This document shows, piece after piece, positions 36,048 to 46,708 of a DNA stretch of 64,000 bases. The first letter of the stretch is position 1, and every line of letters begins with the position of its first letter. Made by a program: the position numbers and the translations under genes. This stretch comes from Vibrio methylphosphonaticus (GTDB taxonomy: Bacteria; Pseudomonadota; Gammaproteobacteria; Enterobacterales; Vibrionaceae): the NCBI RefSeq assembly GCF_023634655.1, contig NZ_JAMKMS010000008.1, positions 62,001 to 126,000 on the forward strand, read 5' to 3'. Under the pieces are notes generated by a model that was given only the letters and a program-made list of their open reading frames with translations, was not told the DNA's origin and ran no database searches.

Positions 36048-37478
36048 ATGATTTATACCGTAGAGAAAATCGGCGGTACTTCCATGACAGCATTTGATGC
36101 TGTGCTCGAAAATATCTTTTTGTATCCTGCCCCAGAACACCGTTATAACCGAGTATTTGTTGTGTCCGCTTATGGTGGAATGACAGATGCGCTACTTGAA
36201 TGTAAAAAAACCAGTAAACCGGGCGTTTATCAATTAGTCGCGAAGAGAGATGAGAAGTGGCAAGATGCTCTTCATTATGTAGAGCAGCGAATGTTGCTGA
36301 CCAATGAACATATGTTTGCTGATCCCATGAGCCGCATGCGCGCGGATAAATTTATTCGCTCCCGTCTCTCAGAGGCAAAAAACTGCATCTCAAACATTCT
36401 AGAAACCTGCCAGTACGGGCAATTCTCATTACGCCATTATCTGCCGCAAGTCCGCGAATTTTTAGCGTCGATAGGAGAAGTTCACAGCGCATATAATACA
36501 GCGCTAAAATTAAAAAATTTGGGAATTAATGCCAAATACGTCGACTTGTCTGGTTGGGATTCAGAAACCCCTCAGAAACTAGATGATCATATTCGTGAGG
36601 TATTTAGCGATATCGATGTTAGCAAAGAACTGCCTATTGTGACTGGCTATGCGTCGTGTAGTGAAGGGCTTATGTCTACTTACGATCGTGGTTATAGCGA
36701 AATGACATTCAGCCGAATTGCATCGATCACCAATGCTGATCTTGCCATTATTCATAAAGAATACCATTTAAGCTCGGCTGACCCCCGTATGGTGGGTTCA
36801 GAGAAGGTATTGCCGATTGGTCACACTAATTACGATGTGGCCGATCAACTCGCTAGCCTTGGGATGGAAGCGATTCATCCTAATGCAGCAGCGGGATTAC
36901 GAGAGAGCAACATTGAACTGCAGATTAAAAATACCTTCGAGCCTGAACATTCGGGCACATTAATTAGTGGTGGTCACCGCCCAACGGCGAATAAAGTGGA
37001 AATTATTGCCGGTAAAGAGGAAGTGTTTGCACTGCATTTATTCGATCAAACCATGGTTGGGCAGATTGATAATGTCAGTTATGAGCTTATGCAGATCATT
37101 GCTGATGCGCACGTAAACTTAGTTGGTAAGGAAATGAACGCTAACTCAATGACTTACTATCTTGGTGGCAGTGAGGAAAGCGTAAATAAAGTGTTGTATA
37201 AGGCAGAAAAGCGTTACCCAAGCGCAGAAATAAAAGGGCGGATGGTGGCGTTAATATCCGTTATTGGATCGCAGATTGATACCAATAAATCCTTGGCTCA
37301 AGGCGTATTGGCGTTAATGAACAACGGTATTACCCCCGTGGCTCTGCACGCTTCAATGCGAAACGTAAACGTACAGTTTGTGGTGGGAAACAAAGAATAT
37401 CGCGCCGCAATTTGCGCGTTGCATGATGAGTTTTTTGACACCGTTGACGAATGTTCTAATGCAGTGAAAGTGGCATAA
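36048..37478 (+). CDS. ask: Ectoine-specific aspartokinase
   Basis: 476 residues. It opens with the kinase motif VEKIGGTSMTAFDAV and contains HLSSADPRMVGSEKVLPIGHTNYDVADQLASLGMEAIHPNAA, followed by ACT-like repeats in the last ~150 residues. Aspartokinases coded in ect operons (Ask_Ect) are a distinct branch, usually little inhibited by lysine or threonine, and supply aspartyl phosphate. AAGG precedes the ATG 96 bp after ectC; the gap has no terminator. An aspartate semialdehyde dehydrogenase is expected elsewhere. Confidence 0.94.
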   Translation: MIYTVEKIGGTSMTAFDAVLENIFLYPAPEHRYNRVFVVSAYGGMTDALLECKKTSKPGVYQLVAKRDEKWQDALHYVEQRMLLTNEHMFADPMSRMRADKFIRSRLSEAKNCISNILETCQYGQFSLRHYLPQVREFLASIGEVHSAYNTALKLKNLGINAKYVDLSGWDSETPQKLDDHIREVFSDIDVSKELPIVTGYASCSEGLMSTYDRGYSEMTFSRIASITNADLAIIHKEYHLSSADPRMVGSEKVLPIGHTNYDVADQLASLGMEAIHPNAAAGLRESNIELQIKNTFEPEHSGTLISGGHRPTANKVEIIAGKEEVFALHLFDQTMVGQIDNVSYELMQIIADAHVNLVGKEMNANSMTYYLGGSEESVNKVLYKAEKRYPSAEIKGRMVALISVIGSQIDTNKSLAQGVLALMNNGITPVALHASMRNVNVQFVVGNKEYRAAICALHDEFFDTVDECSNAVKVA

Positions 37479-37872
37479 CTCGTCTTTATTTTGTTGTAGC
37501 GGCTTGTGTTGACGGAAGTCAAACAGCGTCATAGCAAGTAATAAAAAATGACACGAAATGGCAGTGTACCCATCGGTACGCTGCCATTTCCATACAGAGA
37601 ATGAAGGTGTTTTTCTAGTCTAACCACAGGGTTTAGAACCGTGTGTCTGAGTCGCCAGCTATTTTAGTTTTGAGGCCCTTCTCTCCTCAACAAGTTGTCA
37701 GCTTTGAATCGCGTCGAAAGTGTCTATCGAATGCACCGATCCTACCGGTATTATTGATTTACAAAAGAGCAGCAAAATAGCTAAAGATAAGTATCGAGAA
37801 GCGATATACTACTTCGGTTGCGAGATCGCAGCATGGGATACACACTCACAAAAAACCGTTAAGTAGCCTCAT
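37479..37872. other. Intergenic region after the ectoine operon
   Basis: 394 bp. It holds the 36-bp hairpin at 37555-37590 and probably the promoter of the next gene. No ORF or RNA gene is recognised in the rest. Confidence 0.5.
37555..37590. repeat. 16-bp hairpin after ask
   Basis: The arms GAAATGGCAGTGTACC (37555-37570) and GGTACGCTGCCATTTC (37575-37590) pair completely, with one G.T wobble, around a four-base loop. No T-run follows on either strand, so it may act as an mRNA-stabilising or Rho-assisted end. Confidence 0.75.
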
Positions 37873-38367
37873 ATGTCTAAAGATTTGAGTTTCACCACAG
37901 AGTACACCCTCGATAAACCCTTTTTTGCAGAGTGTTATGATCAAACGAGTCTACCGACTAAATTTCCCCAAGCTTATTTAAAAGGCGTACTTTTTCTTCT
38001 TTTTGGCGTGGTTTTAGTTAAATTTGAGCTATTGCCTAGTAGTTACATTGGTTGGTTCTTCATTGTTTTGAGTGTCGTTGAGGCGCTCAGTGTTTACTTT
38101 AAGAGAACTTGGTGGCTATGGCGACAAACATTCAGTAGGAGCTCTGGTAGCAAAGTCGTATTACAGATTAACTCTAACGGTGTGACGTATAAAAATGCTA
38201 ACAACACCCGCAATATTGCTTGGAATGACATCGACCAGCTTACACAAAGCGATTTAGGGTTTATTTTTCATATGGGTAAGCAGCGTCAATACGTTAGTAA
38301 ATCTTGCTTAAATGATGAAGCGATCGCGTTCATTGTAGAGCAGCACGCAGTATCAAAAATGAGCTAA
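37873..38367 (+). CDS. YcxB-like membrane protein
   Basis: 164 residues. An N-terminal TEYTLDKPFFAECYDQ segment is followed by two hydrophobic helices (about 35-80) and a C-terminal soluble part with INSNGVTYKNANNTRNIAWNDIDQLTQSDLGFIFHM, the look of the YcxB-like domain (PF14317). It is a small inner-membrane protein of unknown function. It is convergent with the SpoIIAA-like gene. Confidence 0.68.
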   Translation: MSKDLSFTTEYTLDKPFFAECYDQTSLPTKFPQAYLKGVLFLLFGVVLVKFELLPSSYIGWFFIVLSVVEALSVYFKRTWWLWRQTFSRSSGSKVVLQINSNGVTYKNANNTRNIAWNDIDQLTQSDLGFIFHMGKQRQYVSKSCLNDEAIAFIVEQHAVSKMS

Positions 38368-38458
38368 TGTGTATGCACACGTGTCCGAAGCTATCTGAGT
38401 TTGCCCTATAATGTGAGGCTCGCATCAGGCCATTGTCGCTAAGTGTGTGAGAGCAAAC

Positions 38459-38827
38459 TTAGCGACTTGAAAGTATCCAAGACTTGGCTAAATCGAGTTC
38501 GTTATATTTGAACGTTTTTATCTGCGCAGAAATGAAATGCTTTGCGATACCTTCCCCTATTGAACCAAGTACCGAGTTAGTCACGAACGCGATATTCTTG
38601 ACTTCCTGATGATGGTTTTTAACAAAACTAAAGTGAGATTTCAGGTCACGAAATGACTCCCAACCTGGAAATGTTTCGACCGAAATTATTAAACCATTTA
38701 GCTTACCGTTACGCTCAATGTAAGGATCGATAGTCGCCGAAGCTGCTTTAAAATCGGTGGTCGATAACTTGTCATCAGGTGACAGAATCGCAATTCCATT
38801 TGTCTCATCAATTTCAACATGCATCAT
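38459..38827 (-). CDS. SpoIIAA-like (STAS-related) protein
   Basis: 122 residues resembling the SpoIIAA-like family (PF11964): GIAILSPDDKLSTTDFKAASATIDPYIERNGKLNGLIISVETFPGWESFRDLKSHFSFVKNHHQEVKNIAFVTNS. The fold is a STAS-like alpha/beta domain thought to bind lipids or partners. No phosphorylatable anti-sigma partner is adjacent and the role is unknown. It starts with two ATG in a row. Confidence 0.82.
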   Translation of the reverse strand: MMHVEIDETNGIAILSPDDKLSTTDFKAASATIDPYIERNGKLNGLIISVETFPGWESFRDLKSHFSFVKNHHQEVKNIAFVTNSVLGSIGEGIAKHFISAQIKTFKYNELDLAKSWILSSR

Positions 38828-40682
<1,855 letters not shown>

Positions 40683-40772
40683 GCTAACTTGAACTCTCAA
40701 AGTTAATTTTAACGCATATAAGTAAACTTAACGCATATCGTTAAAATTAGCGCACACAGCTTATCAGATGCT

Positions 40773-40796
40773 ACGCCCGCGTTTAGCGGGCGTTTT
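40773..40796 (+). terminator. Terminator after bglA
   Basis: ACGCCCGC-GTTTA-GCGGGCGT followed by TTT, 90 bases after the bglA stop and 25 before lacI. Confidence 0.85.
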
Positions 40797-40820
40797 CAAT
40801 CGAATAAAGAGGAATTGGTG

Positions 40821-41831
40821 GTGAAAGTAACGATGCTGGATGTCGCCAATGAGGCAGGAGTCTCTAAATCGACCGTATCACGGGTATTGAACAAGAAAAA
40901 TATCGTGCGACCGGATGTCGTAAAGCGAGTGTTTGACGCGATTCAGAAAACCGGCTACCGCCCCAATATTTTAGCGCAAAATCTGGCCATGAGAAAAACC
41001 AACTTCATTGGCTTTGTTATGAGTAATGTCTTGTTTGATGGCCCTTATTTTTCAACGCTGATGAATCATGCGGCGTCATTTTGTGAAGAGTCGAACCATC
41101 AATTGGTGATGACAGATGGGAAGCACAGTAAAGCTGAGGAAAGGGATGCCATTAATTTTCTTTTAGACATGAAGTGTGCTGGCATCATTGTTTATTCGAA
41201 ATACTTAAATGAGAAAGAGCTATCGGAGATCATTAGTCGCACCACGACCCCGATCATGGTTCTGAATCGCCCAGTATCCGATCACCCTCAACACGCGATT
41301 ACAACCAATCATTATCAAAGTGCTTGTTTAATGATGGAGCACCTAGTGCAAAACGGTCATCGCAGCATTGCAATCATTCGTGGCAACCCAAACTCAGGGA
41401 CGGATCAACAGCGCTATCGCGCCTATCGAGATGTGTTGGAAAGCCATGGTTTACCCATTCATAAGGCCTTTGAGCAATGCGGCAACTGGGCGTTGAAAGG
41501 GGGGTATCTAGCGGTACAACAGTTACTTGAGTGTGCTGTACGACCGACAGCGGTATTGGCTTGCAATGACGACATGGCGATGGGGGCGATGCGTGCTTTA
41601 AACAATGCTGGGCTGTCATTACCAAAAGATATGTCGATTGCCGGCTTTGATAACAGCAATATGGGCGAGTATCTATCACCTAGCCTCAGCTCGGTCAGTG
41701 TGCCGTTGGGCAATATGGTTCAGGTGGCGATACTGCGTATCTTGGGAGAGAATGAACGAGCCCAATCAATTTCAATATCGGGCTCGTTAGTGATTAGAGA
41801 ATCTATTGTGTCCCCTACCGAGTCAAAATGA
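40821..41831 (+). CDS. LacI/GalR-family regulator
   Basis: 336 residues from the GTG at 40821; the run TTG GTG GTG offers three starts, and GTG at 40821 sits best behind AGAGGA and yields the family's usual MKVTMLDVANEAGVSKSTVSRVLN. The helix-turn-helix and hinge (YRPNILAQNLAMRKTNFIGFVMSN) are intact, and the periplasmic-binding-protein-like effector domain has CNDDMAMGAMRALNNAGLSLPKDMSIAGFDN. It follows bglA and probably represses it through the palindrome at 39137-39150; the inducer is likely a phospho-sugar or glucoside. Confidence 0.9.
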   Translation: MKVTMLDVANEAGVSKSTVSRVLNKKNIVRPDVVKRVFDAIQKTGYRPNILAQNLAMRKTNFIGFVMSNVLFDGPYFSTLMNHAASFCEESNHQLVMTDGKHSKAEERDAINFLLDMKCAGIIVYSKYLNEKELSEIISRTTTPIMVLNRPVSDHPQHAITTNHYQSACLMMEHLVQNGHRSIAIIRGNPNSGTDQQRYRAYRDVLESHGLPIHKAFEQCGNWALKGGYLAVQQLLECAVRPTAVLACNDDMAMGAMRALNNAGLSLPKDMSIAGFDNSNMGEYLSPSLSSVSVPLGNMVQVAILRILGENERAQSISISGSLVIRESIVSPTESK

Positions 41832-41887
41832 CCATCTCTTGAGAGACTGTTCATCATGTTGGTGTCGGCCTGGGGAAGCGATATGAG

Positions 41888-42550
41888 TTATAAAACCGTT
41901 AATACAGCTTCACGGCTCAAGCGAGACTTAGGTAGGGATGCATTGTAATCTTCATCCGAGTGGTGATAGCCCATCGCTAAGGCCACATCACATTGATAGC
42001 CTCCGAGTTCATCTTTAAACAGTTCAGTGATCATCTCTGGATCTACCCCTTCCATCGGCGTTGAATCAATGCCTAGGCGTGCTAAAACATGCATGGTATT
42101 ACCTAGCGCGAGGTAGGTTTGCGCCTTAGTCCAGCTTGAAGTATCGCCCGTCTCATCAGTGTTCAGTTCAGCAAAGGCAAAACCACCAAAGGCTTGTTCA
42201 CGTTGCTCTGGTGTCGTACGGCCATCGGCAATGCCTTTATCGACGACTTTTGCATAATCATCGCGGGTGTAGCTAGGGTGGTATGCGAACAAAATAATAT
42301 GTGACGCTGCTTTGATATGAGGCTGATTAAATTGAAATTTGTTAACAAACGTATCGTGCATGCGCTGTTTGGCTTCATCACTTTCAATGACAATGAACTT
42401 CCACGGCTGTGAATTAATTGAAGAAGCTGAAAGTCGCATTGCCTCGTAAATGACCTCTAATTCATCTTGAGGGATACGCTTGGTCGCATCGTAGCGTTTG
42501 GCGGTATAGCGTTGCTCTAAATCTGCAATGATGGGATGTGGCATGGTCAT
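41888..42550 (-). CDS. NAD(P)H-dependent nitroreductase (NfsB-like)
   Basis: 220 residues of the FMN nitroreductase family: LEQRYTAKRYDATKRIPQDELEVIYEAMRLSASSINSQPWKFIVIES (FMN binding by the Arg and Ser-rich strand), and a C-terminal GYHHSDEDYNASLPKSRLSREAVL. It should reduce nitroaromatics or quinones. The gene follows an ABM monooxygenase gene in the same direction after 66 bp and both are divergent from a LysR regulator. Confidence 0.88.
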   Translation of the reverse strand: MTMPHPIIADLEQRYTAKRYDATKRIPQDELEVIYEAMRLSASSINSQPWKFIVIESDEAKQRMHDTFVNKFQFNQPHIKAASHIILFAYHPSYTRDDYAKVVDKGIADGRTTPEQREQAFGGFAFAELNTDETGDTSSWTKAQTYLALGNTMHVLARLGIDSTPMEGVDPEMITELFKDELGGYQCDVALAMGYHHSDEDYNASLPKSRLSREAVLTVL

Positions 42551-42616
42551 CTCCGAAATAAAATTAGTTAAGAATAAAAAGAGTAAGAAATAAAACGAGT
42601 CAGCGTTATTGCAGCA

Positions 42617-42907
42617 TTACCCAATACGAGTCATCTCATTGAGTGTAAAGCTAGCAACGGCACCTTCAGTTGCCGCTTTGTATTTCGCAATGTGAGCGCT
42701 GCGTAAATGGGCTTGCAACAGCTCTGGTGACGTCCAGTTTTCATAAAACGTAAAGTGCGCGGGGTTGTTATTGTCTTGGTGCAAGTCGTAATTGATGCAG
42801 CCTTCTTCGGCGCGTGTTGCTTCAATGAGCGCTAATAATTCGGTTTTCACCAACTCAATTTTATCTTCATTAGCGATAATATTGGCAACGATAGTGAGTG
42901 ACGTCAT
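42617..42907 (-). CDS. Antibiotic biosynthesis monooxygenase (ABM) domain protein, YgiN-like
   Basis: 96 residues from the ATG at 42907 (the frame runs nine codons further up without a better start). ABM ferredoxin-like fold: SLTIVANIIANEDKIELVKTELLALIEATRAEEGCINYDLHQDNNNPAHFTFYENWTSPELLQAHLRSAHI. Relatives such as YgiN are quinol monooxygenases. With the neighbouring nitroreductase this suggests a quinone or aromatic redox-stress pair under the divergent LysR protein. Confidence 0.85.
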   Translation of the reverse strand: MTSLTIVANIIANEDKIELVKTELLALIEATRAEEGCINYDLHQDNNNPAHFTFYENWTSPELLQAHLRSAHIAKYKAATEGAVASFTLNEMTRIG

Positions 42908-43023
42908 AGTGTGTTCTCGTCTTCTTAGGCGCAAGTGATTAGCGGCTTTGAGTATGAATAAGGCGTTTGTGTCGGGATATAGTAATAGTAAGATTGATAG
43001 TTATAAAGAGGCTATAATTTGAA

Positions 43024-43050
43024 TTATTATCAAAAATTATTTGATAATAA
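43024..43050. promoter_or_regulatory. Inverted repeat between LysR gene and abm-nitroreductase pair
   Basis: TTATTATCAA (43024-43033) and TTGATAATAA (43041-43050) are perfect arms with a 7-bp spacer. It contains a T-N11-A pattern as in LysR sites and lies in the divergent promoter region, 59 bases before the LysR start. Confidence 0.65.
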
Positions 43051-43108
43051 AGTGTAAGGGTGGTGCGGAGCATCATTGAATAAACGAATTGAGTAGGAGT
43101 CAGTGTAT

Positions 43109-44044
43109 ATGCTGCTTGAAGATCTACACGTTATCTTAAAGGTGGCGGAGCTACGCAGTATTACTGCTGCTGCGACAAACCTTGATATGCGAACCGCCAC
43201 CGCGAGTGCCGCTGTTAAGCGGGTTGAAGCGTCACTTGGTGCAGAATTATTTGTGCGCACCACACGTCACTTGCGGCTGTCTTCAGCTGGCGAACGGTAT
43301 TTGCCACAGTGTGAGCAAGCATTGAAAATGCTGCAACAAGCTAAGCTCAATATGCGAGAAGATCTCGGTATCATTGACGGAGAAGTGCGAATCGCCATGT
43401 CTTCGGACTTAGGGCGTAATATTGTGGCATCTTGGCTGGATGATTTTCTACTGGAATACCCTAATGTGTCACTGCGCACTCATATCAGTGACAGCAATAT
43501 TGATTTTTATCGAGATGCGGTTGATATGGCATTGCGCTATGGGCCCAAGTTGGACTCGAATTTGTACGGGTTTAAGATTAGTGAAGCCCCAAGAGTGTTG
43601 TGTGCCAGCCCTGAATACTTGGCAAAGCATGGCGTACCCCGGACCCCACAAGATTTGCTCAATCACAATGCGCTCTTCTATCAATTGCATGATATTTTGC
43701 AAGATGAATGGGCGTTTAATGATGGCGAGCGTGACTACAAAATCAAGTTAAAAGGCAATAGAGCATCTAACGATAGCGATTTTGTCCGACGTTGGTGTGT
43801 CGAAGGGAAAGGTATCGCATTTAAGTCGTGCATTGATATGTCGAGTGATTTGCTCGCAGGGCGAGTGGTGAATTTGATGCCAGAATATAAGCCAACGCCA
43901 TCAGAATTGTGGTTAGTCTGCCCAAGTCGTCAATCCATTACGCCTACGGTCCGATTATTACGAGATAGGTTTCGAGACAAGAGTCAATCGATCTTATCTG
44001 CGCTAATAGACAAAGGGGTGTTTGAGCCAAATGAAATTGGATAG
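43109..44044 (+). CDS. LysR-family regulator
   Basis: 311 residues from the ATG at 43109 (AGGAG 10 bases before; a GTG two codons earlier is possible). The LysR helix-turn-helix is MLLEDLHVILKVAELRSITAAATNLDMRTATASAAVKRVEASLGAELFVRTTRHLRLSSAGERYLP, then the type-2 periplasmic-binding effector domain. It is divergent from the ABM and nitroreductase genes, which it probably controls through the inverted repeat at 43024-43050. Confidence 0.9.
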   Translation: MLLEDLHVILKVAELRSITAAATNLDMRTATASAAVKRVEASLGAELFVRTTRHLRLSSAGERYLPQCEQALKMLQQAKLNMREDLGIIDGEVRIAMSSDLGRNIVASWLDDFLLEYPNVSLRTHISDSNIDFYRDAVDMALRYGPKLDSNLYGFKISEAPRVLCASPEYLAKHGVPRTPQDLLNHNALFYQLHDILQDEWAFNDGERDYKIKLKGNRASNDSDFVRRWCVEGKGIAFKSCIDMSSDLLAGRVVNLMPEYKPTPSELWLVCPSRQSITPTVRLLRDRFRDKSQSILSALIDKGVFEPNEIG

Positions 44045-44356
44045 GCAAAACTAGGGGATAGCACAAGGCGTGAACCGAAAGTATGGATTAGAACCAAGAT
44101 TATGATGTTATTGATGACATGAAACCGTCGGCTGAACATCTCAATAGCGTTAGTCAGATGAACGTTCTAGTCGTCAAACAAGGGAACACCGAACATAAAA
44201 ATGCCCTGATCGACTTCTCCTGAGATGATATCGATGTATAAACATCGCTGAGTAAGTGCCACCACGATGTGCAATTTACACTGAAAATCGCGGCTTGTTG
44301 AAACAAAAACGAGAGAGCATTCGCCCTCTCGTTTTCTACACTCAAATGCTTATCGA
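44045..44356. other. Region between LysR gene and purine permease
   Basis: 312 bp between convergent genes. It holds the azgA terminator at 44306-44335. A 63-codon minus-strand frame (44154-44345) spans the terminator and has no family likeness, so I do not call it. Nothing else is seen. Confidence 0.5.
44306..44335 (-). terminator. Terminator of the purine permease gene
   Basis: AAAACGAGAG (44306-44315) with CTCTCGTTTT (44326-44335), T-rich on both strands, 22 bases after the permease stop. Confidence 0.82.
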
Positions 44357-45697
44357 TTAAATGTAGATTAACTTAGCGATGAATACCGCCGTTAATACAT
44401 ACATGGAAATAGAGACGTCCTTTGTTTTACCTGTGCACACTTTAAGAACGGTATAGGTAATGAAACCCAGTGCAATACCATTGGCGATAGAAAAGGTCAG
44501 CGGCATCATTAGAGCGGTAATGGCTGCAGGCGCCCCGTTAGTGAAGTCTTTCCAATCGACATGCTGCATGCTGCTCATCATGACAAACGCCACGTAAATT
44601 AGCGCGCCAGCGGTGGCGTAAGAAGGGATCATTCCTGCTAATGGAGAAAGAAAGATAGCGGCAAGAAATAGTACGGCAACGACGATAGCAGATAAGCCTG
44701 TGCGAGCCCCTGCTGCAACGCCAGACGCACTCTCTACGTAACTGGTGACGGGTGGGCAACCCACACATGCACCCGCCACACTAGCAATACTATCCGCTTT
44801 CAGCGCTTTACTGAGTCCTTCTATTTTCCCTGTTTCTTTGTTGACTAAGTTCGCGCGTTCAGCAACACCCATTAACGTGCCTGCCGTATCAAACATGTTC
44901 ACAAACAAGAAGGCGAGAATCACACTGACCATTGAAATATTGAGTGCGCCACTGATATCCATGGCAAGAAAAGTCGGTGCAATGCTTGGCGGCGCCGCAA
45001 AGAAGCCGTTGTATTGCACGAGACCTAGCATCATTCCGATTATGGTGACGCTCAAAATACCAATCAATACTGCGCCAAAGACTTTACGCTCACTCAAGAC
45101 GGCAATGATTAAAAATGCCATCGCTGCGAGAATCGCATCAGGCTTGGTAAAGTCGCCCAATGAGACTAATGTGGCAGGGTTTTCTACGACAATACCCGCG
45201 GTTTTTAGTCCGATCAACCCTAAGAAAAGACCCACACCAGCCGTCATGGCAAACCGTAAGCTGTGTGGAATACTCTCAATAATCCATTGCCTAATTTTGT
45301 AAAAACTCATACCAACAAAGAGCACACCGGAAATAAACACAGCGCCTAATGCCACTTCCCAGCTATAGCCCATTTCACTAACCACTGTGAATGAGAAAAA
45401 GGCATTGAGCCCCATACCGGGCGCTAGACCAACTGGCCAGTTAGCAAATAGCCCCATAAGCAAACAACCAATGGCCGCACCAATACAAGTGGCAACGAAA
45501 ACGGCGCCCTGATCCATTCCCGATGCGGCCATAATGTTCGGGTTGACAAAAATGATATAGGCCATGGTGGCAAAGGTGGTCACCCCACCAAGCATTTCAT
45601 TTTTGACACTTGAACCATGTTGTTTAATCTTAAACCATCGTTCGAGAAAGCTATTCTCGTGGGTTTGATTGAGCGTTTCTGCTTTACTTTCGTTCAT
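44357..45697 (-). CDS. Purine permease, AzgA family (guanine/hypoxanthine type)
   Basis: 446 residues with 12 or more membrane helices, of the NCS2/AzgA-like family (PbuG, PurP, GhxP): MLGGVTTFATMAYIIFVNPNIMAASGMDQGAVFVATCIGAAIGCLLMGLFANWPVGLAPGMGLNAFFSFTVV, the FDTAGTLMGVAERANLV motif and VGCPPVTSYVESASGVAAGARTGLS. Members take up guanine, hypoxanthine or adenine with protons. Its place beside the purine-degradation genes suits import of guanine or hypoxanthine as feed for GuaD and XdhABC. It follows uraH on the minus strand after 188 bp. Confidence 0.9.
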   Translation of the reverse strand: MNESKAETLNQTHENSFLERWFKIKQHGSSVKNEMLGGVTTFATMAYIIFVNPNIMAASGMDQGAVFVATCIGAAIGCLLMGLFANWPVGLAPGMGLNAFFSFTVVSEMGYSWEVALGAVFISGVLFVGMSFYKIRQWIIESIPHSLRFAMTAGVGLFLGLIGLKTAGIVVENPATLVSLGDFTKPDAILAAMAFLIIAVLSERKVFGAVLIGILSVTIIGMMLGLVQYNGFFAAPPSIAPTFLAMDISGALNISMVSVILAFLFVNMFDTAGTLMGVAERANLVNKETGKIEGLSKALKADSIASVAGACVGCPPVTSYVESASGVAAGARTGLSAIVVAVLFLAAIFLSPLAGMIPSYATAGALIYVAFVMMSSMQHVDWKDFTNGAPAAITALMMPLTFSIANGIALGFITYTVLKVCTGKTKDVSISMYVLTAVFIAKLIYI

Positions 45698-45885
45698 TTC
45701 AGCAAGTCCTTCTAGTATTGAATATCCCTAAACTGCACACGACCAAGCCCATCACATCAACATAGTGCGTGATGCTTAATAATGAGTCTTTACGACGTCG
45801 AGGTTTGCTTTCGAGAGTGTGGCGCGATCACAACTAAATGATCGTAATAATGATTCTCTTATGTAGAACGTTAATTATCGGTGAT

Positions 45886-46239
45886 TTAACTGCCCCTGTA
45901 AGTTGAAAAACTGTACGGAGAAACAAGCAGTGGCACGTGATAGTGCGATGCTTCGTCATTTAGCCCAAAACGGATTACCACGTCATCCAAAAATGGAACA
46001 TCATCGAGCTCAATGCCCTGCTGTTCGAAGTAGGAAGCCACGTGAAAGATGAGCTGATATCGACCCGCTACAAATGCTGATCCTTCCAGTAAGGGCGTGT
46101 TGGTTCTGCCATCGGAATTGGTTTCAGCTTGGAGAATTTGAATGGGTGTATCACCATCCAAGCGGTATAGCACTACCCGAATATTAGCACCCGGTACACC
46201 GTTTGCGGTGTCGAGAACGTGCGTGGTTAATTTTCCCAT
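45886..46239 (-). CDS. uraH: 5-hydroxyisourate hydrolase (transthyretin-like)
   Basis: 117 residues from the ATG at 46239 (another ATG five codons up; neither has a good SD). Transthyretin-related HIU hydrolase: KLTTHVLDTANGVPGANIRVVLYR at the start (catalytic His), the GRTNTPLL Arg, and the C-terminal HYHVPLLVSPYSFSTYRGS, the hallmark YRGS tetrapeptide. It opens 5-hydroxyisourate to OHCU. No signal peptide is seen, so it is cytoplasmic. It is divergent from the puuE operon, whose UraD takes the product. Confidence 0.95.
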   Translation of the reverse strand: MGKLTTHVLDTANGVPGANIRVVLYRLDGDTPIQILQAETNSDGRTNTPLLEGSAFVAGRYQLIFHVASYFEQQGIELDDVPFLDDVVIRFGLNDEASHYHVPLLVSPYSFSTYRGS

Positions 46240-46708
46240 AAGGTGTACTCGCATTAAGTCCGTAATGAGGCGCGTTTAGTCGCGCTATGTTGTATTGATA
46301 ATGTATGTGTTGCCGTCTTTTAACATGTCAAAAGCGGCCAAATGTTTAACTACGGTATGGTTGTATTCAATATTCGTGTGTCAATAGCGCACCATCGACA
46401 TCGCGAATATTTATACTCTTGATAACAATATGTACACAATATCTACAATTAGTAAAGCCTGATGTTAAAAAAGTGTTGCTTTGTCTGGCGGAATTTTTAA
46501 AGTGATTTGTTGTTTTTACGAGTGATTAGCAGTTATTTATGCTCTCAAGCTGTTGAATTATAATGTAATGATTAGAAAAATTAACTTTATAAACAAAATC
46601 TTTACATTAAAATAAAAAATTGTATACAATAAATGTATTGAGTGAATTGGCCATTGTGGTTTTATACGGCGAAATTTGCAGGACTTAAGAACTAGCAGGA
46701 GCGATTGG
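46240..46708. other. Divergent promoter region uraH / puuE
   Basis: 469 AT-rich bp. It holds TTGTATACAA at 46620-46629 and a weaker relative, ATGTACACAA, at 46430-46439 that could serve the uraH side. No ORF or RNA gene is recognised. Confidence 0.55.
46620..46629. promoter_or_regulatory. GntR/FCD-type operator before puuE
   Basis: TTGTATACAA (ATTGTATACAAT extended), identical to the gcl site over 12 bases, 79 bases before the puuE ATG. Confidence 0.7.

Noticed and set aside
44154..44345. 63-codon minus-strand frame after the purine permease
   Set aside because: It covers the permease terminator, has no SD and resembles nothing known.
44745..45302. 185-codon plus-strand frame
   Set aside because: It is antisense to the well-supported purine permease, has no ribosome site and no family likeness.
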